Positions 1 through 9,029 are shown, counted from the stretch's first letter. The stretch is 64,000 bases of DNA from Parvularcula sp. IMCC14364 (GCF_030758415.1 NZ_CP132334.1:2182001-2246000), one strand, 5' to 3'. Program-made: numbers and translations. The notes: generated by a model from the letters alone, not told the origin.

Positions 1-2145
1 GCGCGCACGGAATTACGCCAGCTCCTGAAGCAGATGTCCTCCGAAGGATTGATAGATCAGAAGGGAAAGCGCGCAACGGCGCGTGGCAGCCTGCCGCCCG
101 TCGCGGTCCTTGATATTCTGGACACAGATGACGAAGGGGATCTGATCTGCTTTCCGCCAAACTGGAAAGAAAACTTTGCGCCCCCGCCTATCACTCTCCC
201 TGCAGACGCTGCCGCCAAAACCAGACCGGTTCTTGGCAGGGGTGACCGTTTCCTCGGACGCCTGGCCCAGGAGACGGACGGCACCTATACTGCCAAACCC
301 ATCAAGCATATTGGTCAGGGGGCAGAGCGCATTCTTGGCGTCTATCGTGACCGGAAAGTCGGGGGGGCGATAGAACCCGTCAGTCGCAAGGCAAAACGTG
401 ATTATCTGGTGGAACCGGCAGACATAAATGGTGCCACAGATGGCGATCTGGTCTGGGCCGAAGCCAAAAACCAGCGTGGATACGGCCCCCGTATGGCACG
501 CATTCGCGAAGTTCTGGGGGATATCTCCAACCCGGCTTCCTATTCGCAAATCGCCATAGCCAATCATGATATCCGCACGGAATTTCCCGCAGCGGTTCAT
601 GGTCAGGCTGACGCGGCCACGACACCGGACATTGGCAGCAGGACGGACTTGCGCGAGACACCGTTGATCACAATCGATCCGGCAGATGCCCGCGACCACG
701 ATGATGCCGTCTTTGCAGAACCTGATCCTGACCCCAAAAATGAGGGCGGCTGGCGTGTCATTGTCGCGATTACTGATGTTGCCTGGTTTGTCTCCCCCGG
801 CAGCGACCTTGACAAGGAAGCGCTCAAACGCGGCAATTCAACCTACCTGCCCGATATGGTCGTGCCGATGCTGCCAGAACGGCTTTCCAATGACCTTTGT
901 TCTTTGAAGGAAGGGGTCGACCGCCCTGCTCTGGCCACAGAAATGATTTTCGACAGCCAGGGCCGTAAGCGCCAGCACAAATTCATTCGTATCATGATGA
1001 AATCTCATGCTGGCTTGTCTTATACGCAGGTTCAAAACGGGATAGATGGCAACCCGGATGAACAGACCGCCCCCTTGATGGAAAATGTCATCAAGCCCCT
1101 CTGGGCGGCATATAGATCACTGTGTCAGGCGCGCAACAAGCGCGGACCACTCGACCTCGATATGCCAGAGCGGCGGATCATTTTCGACGATGCCGGGCAC
1201 GTGGAAGCCGTCGCCACCAAAGAGCGCTTTGAAGCCAACCGGCTGATCGAAGAGTTCATGATTCAGGCTAACGTCGCAGCCGCTGAAACACTGAAAAGTG
1301 CCAACCTGCCAGCCATTTATCGCGTACACGGAGAGCCGGATCCCGAACGGCTCGACGGGGCCCGTGAGTTTCTGGAAAGCATGGGCTATTCCCTGCCCAA
1401 GGGCCAGGTACTGAAATCGGAAAACCTGAACCAGATTCTCAAACACGCCCGTGAAAAAGATGAAGTATCTCTTGTAAGTCAGATCATCCTGCGTGCACAG
1501 CGCCAGGCTGTATATGACACAAGTAATATCGGCCACTTTGGCCTGAACCTGCGTAACTATGCGCATTTCACCTCTCCAATTCGTCGCTATGCTGATATTA
1601 CTGTTCATCGCGGGCTGATACGTGCCTGCAATCTGGAAAAAAAGTTGCCTCCTGCCATTGAACAAAAGGAATTACAGCAGATTGCAGAAGATGTGTCGGA
1701 CCTTGAGCGCAAATCTATGGCCGCCGAACGGGAAAGCACAGACCGTTTCCTCGCCAGCTGGCTCTCTGACCGCGTTGGCGCGGAGTTCGCCGCCCGCATC
1801 AATGGCGTCACGCGCAGCGGACTTTTTGTCACGCTGGAAGATACCGGCGCTGATGGCTTTATCCCCGCCCGCACGATCGGCGCGGAATATTTTCGCCATG
1901 AAGAATCAGCCAACGCTCTGGTCAGTGAAGCAGGCAACGGCATTTACCGCATGGGACAGCCAGTGCAGGTGCGCTTGAAAGAAGTAACCCCTTTGCAGGG
2001 CGGGCTTCTGTTCGAAATGCTGTCCGAACCTTTGACCGGCATAAAAATTACGAAGGGTAAAGGCCGGGCCACAGTTGGAAAGAAATCTGTCAGGCGCAAA
2101 ACAAGATCAGAAAACAAATCATCTTCGAAACGCAAACGTAAATAA
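1..2145 (+). CDS. rnr: Ribonuclease R, 5'-truncated by window start
   Basis: This is a processive 3'-5' exoribonuclease of the RNase II/R family that degrades structured RNA in the cytoplasm. The frame is open from base 1, so the true start and most of the N-terminal winged-helix part lie upstream; an ATG at 34 is internal. In the 714 visible residues the RNB domain holds the metal-binding run DPADARDHDD (about 226-235) and the signature AHFTSPIRRYAD (about 521-532). An S1 RNA-binding domain follows (about 588-677), then a very basic Lys/Arg tail, as is usual for RNase R rather than RNase II. In related bacteria rnr lies close to a DUF983 gene and rpmG, as here, except that an EAL gene now lies between. 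Confidence 0.95.
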   Translation, partial: ARTELRQLLKQMSSEGLIDQKGKRATARGSLPPVAVLDILDTDDEGDLICFPPNWKENFAPPPITLPADAAAKTRPVLGRGDRFLGRLAQETDGTYTAKPIKHIGQGAERILGVYRDRKVGGAIEPVSRKAKRDYLVEPADINGATDGDLVWAEAKNQRGYGPRMARIREVLGDISNPASYSQIAIANHDIRTEFPAAVHGQADAATTPDIGSRTDLRETPLITIDPADARDHDDAVFAEPDPDPKNEGGWRVIVAITDVAWFVSPGSDLDKEALKRGNSTYLPDMVVPMLPERLSNDLCSLKEGVDRPALATEMIFDSQGRKRQHKFIRIMMKSHAGLSYTQVQNGIDGNPDEQTAPLMENVIKPLWAAYRSLCQARNKRGPLDLDMPERRIIFDDAGHVEAVATKERFEANRLIEEFMIQANVAAAETLKSANLPAIYRVHGEPDPERLDGAREFLESMGYSLPKGQVLKSENLNQILKHAREKDEVSLVSQIILRAQRQAVYDTSNIGHFGLNLRNYAHFTSPIRRYADITVHRGLIRACNLEKKLPPAIEQKELQQIAEDVSDLERKSMAAERESTDRFLASWLSDRVGAEFAARINGVTRSGLFVTLEDTGADGFIPARTIGAEYFRHEESANALVSEAGNGIYRMGQPVQVRLKEVTPLQGGLLFEMLSEPLTGIKITKGKGRATVGKKSVRRKTRSENKSSSKRKRK

Positions 2146-2239
2146 AATTATTCTAACGAGTCAGAGAAAACCATCTCTCAACCATGCGTTGAATGGTAGA
2201 CCAACACAACTTTAAGGAATTTCATGTACTCGTGAGCTT

Positions 2240-4081
2240 ATGCTTACACATAGATACGGTTCATGGTCCCTAAAGCAGCTTCAGTTTATGGCTGACCTGG
2301 TTACTATGATTTTTTCGGCGGGCCTCCTTGCGCTGACCCTTCATCCATTTGTTCTTGGCTTTGCCGGCTATGCCCTTTTGAGGCTTATCATCAACAAACG
2401 GCGCCAGCCACACCCTCTCGAAAATTATGCAGCTGCGATGATTGACGCATCAGCGTTCGTGATTATCGCGATGATCGCGAATGAAAGTAGTTTCTTCCTC
2501 GCGATGTCTGGTATGTTTGCAATGATTCTGACCCGCTCCTTGTGGCTCGATCGCAAGATGATTTACAGCGTATCTATAATCTCTGTGGCCGGATTTGCAA
2601 TGATTGGCATCGTGGCTGGTCAGACGGTCCAGACATTTTCTCTGCTTATTATCAGTATGGCTATCGTAGCGGGATACTATATTTATTCACGCGCACTTAC
2701 CTGCAATGTGACTGGGCTCAAAAGCATGGCCTGGTTCGCCCTGCGCTCTCAGGAACGTATCGGTTGTAGCTGGCGCGACCGTGACAACTGCCCCATGAAC
2801 TCTTATGGGATATTCTTGGTTCAATTAGAAAATCATGCAGAATTGACAGAAGCCTTCGGGCTAGGAGTTGCCGATAATTGCATGGCACAAATCTCAGACA
2901 CGGTTTCACAAATGGTGTGTAAGTGGGGATATGTTTCTAAGTTTGATGAATCTACTATTATTGTTCTTGATGCGAACTTTAATACGGACAAGGATGTTAA
3001 GAATAAAGCATACGAAATTCTGACGGTGCTTGAAACGTCCTTGAACGCTAAATTCAAAGCCACCGGAATTAAATTGCGTGTTGGCGGCGCGCTGGAAACA
3101 GGTCGCCACAAAAATAGTTCAGAAGTTATAAGCGACGCACATCTGGCTCTAAGAGCGGCCAAGAACCACAATGTGCCTGCAATCATGCTGGATCAACCCT
3201 TGCGCAATCTCATGGCTCAAAACCTTCAGCTTGAGAGAGATTTACATCATGCTGTCGAGAATGATGAGTTTGCGCTGGTCTTTCAGCCGATCATCAACGG
3301 CGTTACAGGTGATATCGATGGCGCGGAAGCTTTGCTACGCTGGCCACGAGACGAGAAGATTATGTCACCTGCAGTCTTTATTGAGGTGGCAGAGAAAAGT
3401 GGCCTCATCGTTGAAATTGGAGCCTGGGTTGTCAAAACTGCTGTTCGTGACTGGAAAAAAATCAGAGAAAATTCTGGACTCAACCAAGGCTGGGTGAGCG
3501 TAAATGTCGCCATTCAGCAGTTACAGGAATGGGACACACTATACGCAGCAACTCAGAAAGCTGTTGAAGGTGGCGTACCATTGAAACTGGAAATCACAGA
3601 GTCGGCCACCTCGGAAGAGTGCGGTGATATAGCTGACAAAATTTCAAGGCTTCGAGCACTAGGAGTGAAGATTGCTATCGATGACTTCGGTACCGGCTTT
3701 TCTTCCCTGTCCCGTTTGCATGAATTACAGGCAGACAGTCTGAAAATTGACCGTAGTTTTGTCGAACAGATGCACACTGGAAGAGGCGTCTCAACTATCA
3801 AGTCGATCTCTGCCTTGGCGCAAGCTCATCAAATGGCTGTGATTGTGGAGGGTATTGAAACCGATGAGCAGCGCCTTGTGCTATCAGGCTTAGGACTTCG
3901 CATCCATCAGGGCTACTTCTATTCAAAACCACTTATAGCGGAAGAACTGGTGCACTTTCTCGATCTATGGCAACGCTACCATTGCAACTACGATGAACAG
4001 GTAAAATGTCCGACTCACCTCGAATCTTCGGAGATCCCAAACCACACAGGAGTGGTCGGCAAGCACTCTGGCGAGGTGTAA
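2240..4081 (+). CDS. Membrane-anchored EAL c-di-GMP phosphodiesterase with degenerate GGDEF domain
   Basis: The protein probably hydrolyses cyclic di-GMP at the inner membrane. The first ~160 residues form about five or six hydrophobic segments, a MASE-like sensor region. A GGDEF-type domain follows (about 165-320) in which the signature is replaced by SKFDE near residue 234, so it should not make c-di-GMP. The C-terminal EAL domain (about 330-590) looks complete: EALLRW at ~363, VSVNVA, LEITES, DDFGTG near 481, LKIDRSF near 502 and VEGIET, which supply the metal ligands and catalytic residues of active phosphodiesterases. Its base composition is visibly more AT-rich than the flanking genes. 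Its last ~30 codons run past the EAL domain and overlap the next gene by 76 bp, suggesting insertion between rnr and the DUF983 gene. Confidence 0.9.
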   Translation: MLTHRYGSWSLKQLQFMADLVTMIFSAGLLALTLHPFVLGFAGYALLRLIINKRRQPHPLENYAAAMIDASAFVIIAMIANESSFFLAMSGMFAMILTRSLWLDRKMIYSVSIISVAGFAMIGIVAGQTVQTFSLLIISMAIVAGYYIYSRALTCNVTGLKSMAWFALRSQERIGCSWRDRDNCPMNSYGIFLVQLENHAELTEAFGLGVADNCMAQISDTVSQMVCKWGYVSKFDESTIIVLDANFNTDKDVKNKAYEILTVLETSLNAKFKATGIKLRVGGALETGRHKNSSEVISDAHLALRAAKNHNVPAIMLDQPLRNLMAQNLQLERDLHHAVENDEFALVFQPIINGVTGDIDGAEALLRWPRDEKIMSPAVFIEVAEKSGLIVEIGAWVVKTAVRDWKKIRENSGLNQGWVSVNVAIQQLQEWDTLYAATQKAVEGGVPLKLEITESATSEECGDIADKISRLRALGVKIAIDDFGTGFSSLSRLHELQADSLKIDRSFVEQMHTGRGVSTIKSISALAQAHQMAVIVEGIETDEQRLVLSGLGLRIHQGYFYSKPLIAEELVHFLDLWQRYHCNYDEQVKCPTHLESSEIPNHTGVVGKHSGEV

Positions 4082-4458
4082 AAAAGAACTGTCCTCAATG
4101 CGGACAAGGCGATCTGTTTGCGGGCTATGTGAAAACTGCGGATCGCTGCACGATATGCGATCTGGACCTCACCGGTCATCAGGCAGATGACGGGCCGCCA
4201 TATTTCACCATGCTGATCGCCGGCCACCTGATCATCCCGATGGCACTGGAAATGAAGCGCCATCTTGATCCCCCTTTGCTGGTGCAATTCATGATCTGGC
4301 CGCTTGTGTTGCTGGTGTTCACCCTGTTTCTGCTGCCCGTGGTCAAGGGCGGGCTGATTGGCATCCAGTGGGCCAATCGGATGCACGGATTTTCAGATGA
4401 ACCGGACCAATCCACGGCAATGTCGGCAGACGCCGAGCATTGGCTCGAAAAGCCTTGA
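4006..4458 (+). CDS. DUF983 family zinc-ribbon membrane protein
   Basis: A 150-residue protein of the DUF983 family, whose function is unknown. The N-terminal part has two Cys pairs, CPQC and CTIC, about 20 residues apart, which look like a small zinc ribbon. They are followed by the family-typical DGPPYFTML stretch and two hydrophobic segments, so the protein is probably anchored in the inner membrane. The ATG at 4006 lies inside the 3' end of the EAL gene and is preceded by a weak AGGT-type ribosome binding site. No later start would keep the cysteines, so the 76-bp overlap appears real. It is followed closely by rpmG, a neighbourhood I recall from related bacteria. Confidence 0.85.
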   Translation: MSDSPRIFGDPKPHRSGRQALWRGVKKNCPQCGQGDLFAGYVKTADRCTICDLDLTGHQADDGPPYFTMLIAGHLIIPMALEMKRHLDPPLLVQFMIWPLVLLVFTLFLLPVVKGGLIGIQWANRMHGFSDEPDQSTAMSADAEHWLEKP

Positions 4459-4524
4459 CAAGCCGAAGCCAGAGACTATTTTCCGCCGCTCACGCGAAAT
4501 GCATCGCGAACAGGAGTTTCAGGC

Positions 4525-4692
4525 ATGGCTAAGCCAACCACCATCAAGATCCGTCTGAACAGCACGGCTGATACAGGCTTTTTCTACGTCACTAAAAAGA
4601 ACACCCGGAACATGACCGAGAAAATGGTCAAGAAGAAGTATGATCCGGTGATCCGCAAGCACGTGGATTTCAAAGAAGGCAAAATCAAATAA
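4525..4692 (+). CDS. rpmG: 50S ribosomal protein L33
   Basis: This short gene encodes 55 residues beginning [20 protein letters not shown] and ending in a basic tail, matching bacterial L33 in length and sequence. L33 sits on the large ribosomal subunit near the E site. The form here lacks the CxxC pairs of zinc-binding L33 paralogues, so it is the zinc-independent type. The ATG at 4525 has an AGGAG ribosome binding site at 4512-4516. A strong hairpin terminator follows directly. Confidence 0.97.
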   Translation: MAKPTTIKIRLNSTADTGFFYVTKKNTRNMTEKMVKKKYDPVIRKHVDFKEGKIK

Positions 4693-4712
4693 GCCTTCCG
4701 CGATATGAGATC

Positions 4713-4745
4713 GAAAAAAAAGCCGCATTAATGAGCGGCTTTTTT
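4713..4745. terminator. Rho-independent terminator after rpmG (possibly bidirectional)
   Basis: A 6-bp stem AGCCGC/GCGGCT (4721-4726 and 4735-4740) is followed by five T and preceded by eight A. On the plus strand it ends the rpmG transcript. The A-run before the stem could also make it act on the minus strand, downstream of pleD. Confidence 0.85.
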
Positions 4746-4791
4746 AATGTGAAAATTTCACTGAATGTTTTTGAGCAGGCAAAAAATAGTT

Positions 4792-6165
4792 TCAGGCTGC
4801 GACACAAACCCTGTTCCGGCCGCTTGCCTTGGCTTTGTAAAGCGCCTCGTCAGCCTGCTTCAGAAAATCTTCTGGAGTCAATTCATCTGAAACATTGGCA
4901 GTCGCAATGCCTATGCTGACCGTAACCCCCAGTTTCTGCCCGGCATCCTTACCGTAAATAACTTCATGGCTCTCAATGTCACTGCGCAGGCGTTCGGCAA
5001 TCATTGCCGCCAGTTCGTGGTCCGTGTTCGGCATAAGCAGGACAAATTCCTCCCCGCCATACCGACAAGCCACATCCATTCCGCGCACATTTTGCACGAG
5101 CCTTTGCCCTAAAGCGCGCAAGACACAATCGCCAACATCATGTCCGTGGGTGTCATTCACCTGCTTGAAATGGTCAACATCCATCACCACGAGGGAAACG
5201 GGCTGATTTTCCTGCTCCGCCGGGTCAAACATGTTGGCCATATGCGTTGCCAGATAGCGGCGGTTATAAAGCCCGGTCAGCTGATCTGTGACGGCCAGTT
5301 CCAGGCCAACCTGGAAGGAGGTGCGCAACTGGTCAATATAATGCTTGCGGCGAAGTTGCGTGCGAATGCGCGCTTTCATTTCGCCCTTGTCTATCGGGCG
5401 GGTCAGATAATCGTTCACGCCGACATCAAGTGAACGTACCAGCTTGCGCGTATCACCCTGACGCACCATAGCCAAAACCGGCGTCAGCCGTGTCTCGCTT
5501 AATGTACGGATTGTCGAGCAAAGACGAAGTGGATCATGGGTTTCGAGACCCATATTCACGATAATCAGGTCAACCCGCTGGTTCCGCAGAACGGACAGGG
5601 CTTCCTTGATATCGGCCTCAAATATCATTTCATAATTATCCGGCAGGACACCGAACAATGTTTCATCACGGTCAGGATCGTCATCAACAACCAATATACA
5701 GCTTTGCGTGGTATCGAACTCTGCCAGTTTGGCATTGGTCAGAATACCAAGCTCAGCACCGGTTGCATGACTGAGACGTAATTCATCCGTCATCATTTTC
5801 AGGCGTGTGAGACTGCGCACCCGCGCAAACAGGGCGACATCCTCTACCGGTTTTGTCAGAAAATCATCCGCACCAGCATCAAGGCCAGCAATGCGGTCTT
5901 CCTGCTGGTCCAGTGCCGTGACCATCACAACGGGAATATGGCAGGTGTCGTGATCAGCCTTCAGGCGACGACAGGTCTCAAACCCATCCATACCGGGCAT
6001 CATCACATCAAGCAGGATAATATCGGGCTGTTCTTCCTTCGCCAGCTCAATCGCTCTGGCACCGGAGTTCGCCCCGCTGACCTCGAAGTATTCCGCCCGA
6101 AGCTTTGCCTCGAGCAGTTTTACATTCGGCTCCAGATCGTCGACGACGAGTACATGTGCCGTCAT
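4792..6165 (-). CDS. pleD: PleD-type response regulator diguanylate cyclase
   Basis: This cytoplasmic enzyme makes cyclic di-GMP from two GTP when its first receiver is phosphorylated; in Caulobacter PleD drives the swarmer-to-stalked transition. In its 457 residues the first receiver has the acidic pair DD9-10, phospho-acceptor D53 and K105. A second receiver (about 155-275) has Asn204 where the acceptor Asp would be, as expected of the adaptor receiver. The GGDEF domain carries GGEEF at 370-374. The allosteric inhibition site RGMD sits at 361-364, exactly five residues before GGEEF, so product inhibition should be intact. It lies 45 bp downstream of divK in the same direction, the Caulobacter divK-pleD operon order. 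Confidence 0.96.
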   Translation of the reverse strand: MTAHVLVVDDLEPNVKLLEAKLRAEYFEVSGANSGARAIELAKEEQPDIILLDVMMPGMDGFETCRRLKADHDTCHIPVVMVTALDQQEDRIAGLDAGADDFLTKPVEDVALFARVRSLTRLKMMTDELRLSHATGAELGILTNAKLAEFDTTQSCILVVDDDPDRDETLFGVLPDNYEMIFEADIKEALSVLRNQRVDLIIVNMGLETHDPLRLCSTIRTLSETRLTPVLAMVRQGDTRKLVRSLDVGVNDYLTRPIDKGEMKARIRTQLRRKHYIDQLRTSFQVGLELAVTDQLTGLYNRRYLATHMANMFDPAEQENQPVSLVVMDVDHFKQVNDTHGHDVGDCVLRALGQRLVQNVRGMDVACRYGGEEFVLLMPNTDHELAAMIAERLRSDIESHEVIYGKDAGQKLGVTVSIGIATANVSDELTPEDFLKQADEALYKAKASGRNRVCVAA

Positions 6166-6210
6166 AAATTCCCCTGACTTTCCCGGACCCCCAAGATCCG
6201 TATCGGTGCG

Positions 6211-6612
6211 TCACTCACCCAGATACCGTTTTACCGTCTCAATAAAGACAGGAATGGAAATAGGCTTTGCAAGATAATCCTCGCAACCGCCATCACGAAT
6301 GCGTTGCTCGTCACTCTTCATCGCAAAGGCTGTAATGGCTATCACCGGGATTTGGGCAAGCTCCGGGTCAGCCTTTATGTCCTTTGTGACATCCAGACCG
6401 GAACGCTCCGGCAACTGGATATCCATCAGAATCAGATCGGGGTTGTTATCGCGAGCCAGATCAACAGCATCATGGCCATTGGTGCTCTGAATCGTGTCAT
6501 AGCCGTGCGCCTCGAGCAGATCAGTGAACAATTTCATGTTCAGCTCGTTGTCCTCAACGATAAGGACCGTTTTAGGCACGTCCGACAGCTCCAGCATCTC
6601 CACACTTGCCAT
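6211..6612 (-). CDS. divK: DivK single-domain response regulator
   Basis: DivK is a stand-alone receiver that is phosphorylated by DivJ/PleC-type kinases and controls the CckA-CtrA pathway and cell polarity. The 133 residues form one receiver domain: acidic pair ED20-21, phospho-acceptor D64 in [10 protein letters not shown], the Thr/Ala-Phe switch region, and K116. The segment [13 protein letters not shown] and the end [10 protein letters not shown] closely resemble Caulobacter DivK. The N-terminus has about ten residues more than that protein, so a start a few codons later cannot be excluded. It is the first gene of a divK-pleD operon. A near-consensus CtrA box lies about 70 bp upstream, fitting the known CtrA control of divK. 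Confidence 0.94.
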   Translation of the reverse strand: MASVEMLELSDVPKTVLIVEDNELNMKLFTDLLEAHGYDTIQSTNGHDAVDLARDNNPDLILMDIQLPERSGLDVTKDIKADPELAQIPVIAITAFAMKSDEQRIRDGGCEDYLAKPISIPVFIETVKRYLGE

Positions 6613-6679
6613 GATATACTTTCTTCCTTGTGGCCACTCTTAGCCCCTGACAGTCATGGCGGTTATGCATCATAATGAG

Positions 6680-6694
6680 TTAATCGACGGTTTA
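6680..6694. promoter_or_regulatory. Candidate CtrA box upstream of divK (7 of 8 consensus bases)
   Basis: TTAATCGACGGTTTA matches TTAA-N7-TTAA at all but one of eight positions and lies 68 bp upstream of the divK start. CtrA regulates divK in Caulobacter; binding here is inferred. Confidence 0.55.
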
Positions 6695-6739
6695 TGCTGA
6701 GAGAATCCTTAGCAGCAAAGTAGAATTCCTGAAGCCGCA

Positions 6740-6754
6740 TTAACGGGATGTTAA
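6740..6754. promoter_or_regulatory. Perfect CtrA box between divK and dinB
   Basis: TTAACGGGATGTTAA is a perfect TTAA-N7-TTAA CtrA recognition sequence. It ends only four bases before the dinB ATG at 6759, so a bound regulator would block or reposition dinB transcription. It could also serve divK on the other strand, about 130 bp away. Confidence 0.6.
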
Positions 6755-6758
6755 GAAA

Positions 6759-8078
6759 ATGGCAAATTTCGGTAACGATTTGCTAACACTTTCAGATCGG
6801 CCACTCCCGGGACTGTGCCGGGAGTGCCACCATTGGCTGCCTGAGGCAGGCCAGCTATGCCCGCATTGCAGAAGTGCCAGAGTGCTCCGACATGCTGAAT
6901 TAGCGACACTATCCATGGCTCATCTGGATTGTGATGCTTTTTTTGCGGCACTGGAAAAGCGCGATGATCCATCGCTGGCTGACAAACCGCTGATAATCGG
7001 GGGCGGCCGGCGCGGCGTTGTCTCGACTTGCTGTTATATTGCCAGAACATACGGCATCCGCTCGGCAATGCCGATGTTCAAGGCCCTGAAAGCCTGCCCG
7101 CACGCTATTGTCATAAAACCCAATGGTGAGAAAATACGCGAGGCATCGCTGGCAATCCGTGCCGAGATGGAAGCGCTGACACCCCTTGTTCAGCCACTCT
7201 CATCGGATGAAGCCTTCATGGACCTGGCCGGTACGGAAAAACTGCACGGCACCCCGCCAGCTCTGACACTGGCGAAACTGGCTTCAAGGATCGAGGACAA
7301 AGTGGGGATTACCGTGTCAATCGGCCTCAGCCATAACAAGTTTCTTGCCAAACTTGCCTCGGATTTCGACAAGCCGCGTGGCTTTTTTATTATCGGCAAG
7401 GCCGAGACCACGTCCTTTCTGGCAAAGCAGCCCATCAGCCTGATCTGGGGGGTGGGAAAATCTTTCGGGGCAAAACTGGCACGGGACGGGTTCCATACTA
7501 TTGGCGATCTGCAGCAAACGGAAATCAGGGTACTGGCAGATCGATATGGCGAGCATGGCCTGCGCCTTGCCAGGCTCTCGCGCGGGGAAGACCACCGCCC
7601 CGTGAACCCGTCCCGGGAAACCAAAAGCCTGTCATCCGAGACAACATTCAATGATGATATTCGTGCCTATCAGGAGCTTGAGGATATTCTCTGGCAGCTA
7701 TCGGAGAAAATCTCTGCCCGGATGAAAGAAAAGGGCTTCACCGGGCGCGTCATCACTTTGAAACTGAAAACTGCTGACTTCCGTTCCATGACCCGCCGCA
7801 AGACACTTGAGTATCCCACCAATCTTGCACGCGTGGCGTTTGATACAGGACGTGCCCTGTTGCGTGACGTTATTCCCGGCGACATGTCGCGCGAGGCATA
7901 CCGTCTGATCGGTATCGGTTTTTCCGACATTGAAGTGGCAGGAGAAACAGGGCAATCCTATCTTTTTATGGATGACCTGAACAAGCTATCTGCGCGCGAA
8001 AAGGCCGTAGATTCCCTGCGCGAAAAATTTGGTGACAGGGCTATTGGCACAGGCCGAAACTTACGCCGAAGGAAATAA
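6759..8078 (+). CDS. dinB: DNA polymerase IV with N-terminal zinc ribbon
   Basis: This is a Y-family error-prone polymerase for lesion bypass. The polymerase core begins near residue 53 (MAHLDCDAFFAALEKRDD, with catalytic Asp residues), has the second catalytic motif LSSDEAFMDL near 150 and a GLSHNKFLAKLASDFDKP motif near 190, followed by helix-hairpin-helix and little-finger regions. Before the core lie Cys20, 23, 34 and 37 spaced as a four-cysteine zinc ribbon; I recall such extensions from other alphaproteobacterial DinB proteins. Because no Met lies between residues 1 and 53, the start at 6759 is the only ATG that keeps the ribbon; its ribosome binding site is poor and overlaps a CtrA box. 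It lies divergent from divK. Confidence 0.95.
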   Translation: MANFGNDLLTLSDRPLPGLCRECHHWLPEAGQLCPHCRSARVLRHAELATLSMAHLDCDAFFAALEKRDDPSLADKPLIIGGGRRGVVSTCCYIARTYGIRSAMPMFKALKACPHAIVIKPNGEKIREASLAIRAEMEALTPLVQPLSSDEAFMDLAGTEKLHGTPPALTLAKLASRIEDKVGITVSIGLSHNKFLAKLASDFDKPRGFFIIGKAETTSFLAKQPISLIWGVGKSFGAKLARDGFHTIGDLQQTEIRVLADRYGEHGLRLARLSRGEDHRPVNPSRETKSLSSETTFNDDIRAYQELEDILWQLSEKISARMKEKGFTGRVITLKLKTADFRSMTRRKTLEYPTNLARVAFDTGRALLRDVIPGDMSREAYRLIGIGFSDIEVAGETGQSYLFMDDLNKLSAREKAVDSLREKFGDRAIGTGRNLRRRK

Positions 8079-8090
8079 AGGAGAAAACCC

Positions 8091-8552
8091 ATGTCCCTTA
8101 TCGAGAAAAACCTGTCCGCTCACGGCATAGTTCTGCCAGAGCCTGTGGCGCCTGTGGCAAATTATGTACCGTTTGTGATCACCGGGAATTTGGTGATGAT
8201 TTCCGGTCAAGTTTCAATCGGTGCTGATGGACTGATGACGGGCAAGGTTGGCAACGATCTGTCGCTGGAAGAAGGGGTGAAGGCTGCCGAGGCATGTGCC
8301 GTCAATCTGCTGGCGCAGTTGAAAGCGGCCTGCGATGGCAACCTTGACCGTGCTGTGCGCTGCATTCGGCTTGGTGGTTTCGTGAATTGCGGACCGGAGT
8401 TCACTGACCATCCGAAAGTCATCAATGGCGCGTCCGACCTGATGGTGCACGCCATGGGCTCTGCCGGCAAACATGCGCGAGCCGCTGTGGGATCATCCTC
8501 CCTGCCCCTTGGCGCTGCGGTCGAGGTGGATGGTATTTTCGAGATCGCCTGA
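8091..8552 (+). CDS. RidA/YjgF family protein
   Basis: A 153-residue member of the YjgF/YER057c/UK114 family, which usually forms trimers and hydrolyses reactive enamine/imine intermediates from PLP enzymes. The family pattern is clear: NYVPFVITGNLVMISGQVS near residue 25-45, the LNLLAQLKAA helix, the RCIRLGGFVNC strand, and the terminal RAAVGSSSLPLGAAVEVDGIF in which the Arg is the substrate-binding residue. The start has a strong AGGAG site (8080s) 12 bp after dinB, so the two genes may be co-transcribed. The stop TGA is followed without a gap by the ATG of the next gene. Confidence 0.9.
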   Translation: MSLIEKNLSAHGIVLPEPVAPVANYVPFVITGNLVMISGQVSIGADGLMTGKVGNDLSLEEGVKAAEACAVNLLAQLKAACDGNLDRAVRCIRLGGFVNCGPEFTDHPKVINGASDLMVHAMGSAGKHARAAVGSSSLPLGAAVEVDGIFEIA

Positions 8553-9029
8553 ATGATGAAGGTTCAGATTTCAGACTGGGATACACCTTTCGAAAACGAT
8601 GAAGTACATATTCTCGAAGTCATTTATTCCTATAGCGAAGCTGAATTTCAACATAAGGACTTTGGGGTTTACGCGTTCACGTCTTCGATCGGACAAGACT
8701 ACTCGTTTGTTGTACGTATTCTTGTTCCTAAATCCGGCGAAATTTATTCAGTCAACTTCTCTTATGTATGTGGATATAGAGTGATGGATGAAGTTGGCTA
8801 TGCATATTTGGCGCAGCATACAGCTAAAGCCGAGCGAAGACTCACCACTGTAAAAGTGAGACAACATCCATGGGCTCAGGAAAGTCCCGGCTTATTTGAT
8901 GCGTCCATTAAAGATGGGTGGTCATTTCTAATTTTATCTGGTGACGAGTGCGTAGAGGTCGTATCTCCCGTAGAGCCCGTTATACAGAAAGAAAATACCT
9001 TGAGGCCTGAACACAGGAGCATCAGTTGA
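8553..9029 (+). CDS. Hypothetical protein between RidA and SRPBCC genes
   Basis: I do not recognise this 158-residue protein. It has no signal peptide or membrane segment and seems soluble, with mixed beta-type sequence. Two tyrosine-rich stretches (EVIYSYSEAEFQ near 22 and NFSYVCGYRVMDEVGYAYL near 68) and a conserved-looking WSFLIL near 123 are the main landmarks. Its start codon follows the RidA stop directly, and its stop overlaps the TTG start of the next gene, so it is translated as part of the same operon. Its DNA is clearly richer in A+T than both neighbours, which suggests it was acquired separately. Confidence 0.6.
   Translation: MMKVQISDWDTPFENDEVHILEVIYSYSEAEFQHKDFGVYAFTSSIGQDYSFVVRILVPKSGEIYSVNFSYVCGYRVMDEVGYAYLAQHTAKAERRLTTVKVRQHPWAQESPGLFDASIKDGWSFLILSGDECVEVVSPVEPVIQKENTLRPEHRSIS

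Noticed and set aside
13-699. 228-codon minus-strand frame at the window start
   Set aside because: It lies wholly opposite RNase R, with no family resemblance.
2165-2198. Hairpin after rnr as a terminator
   Set aside because: The stem around CAAC-CATGC-GTTG is short and no T-run follows.
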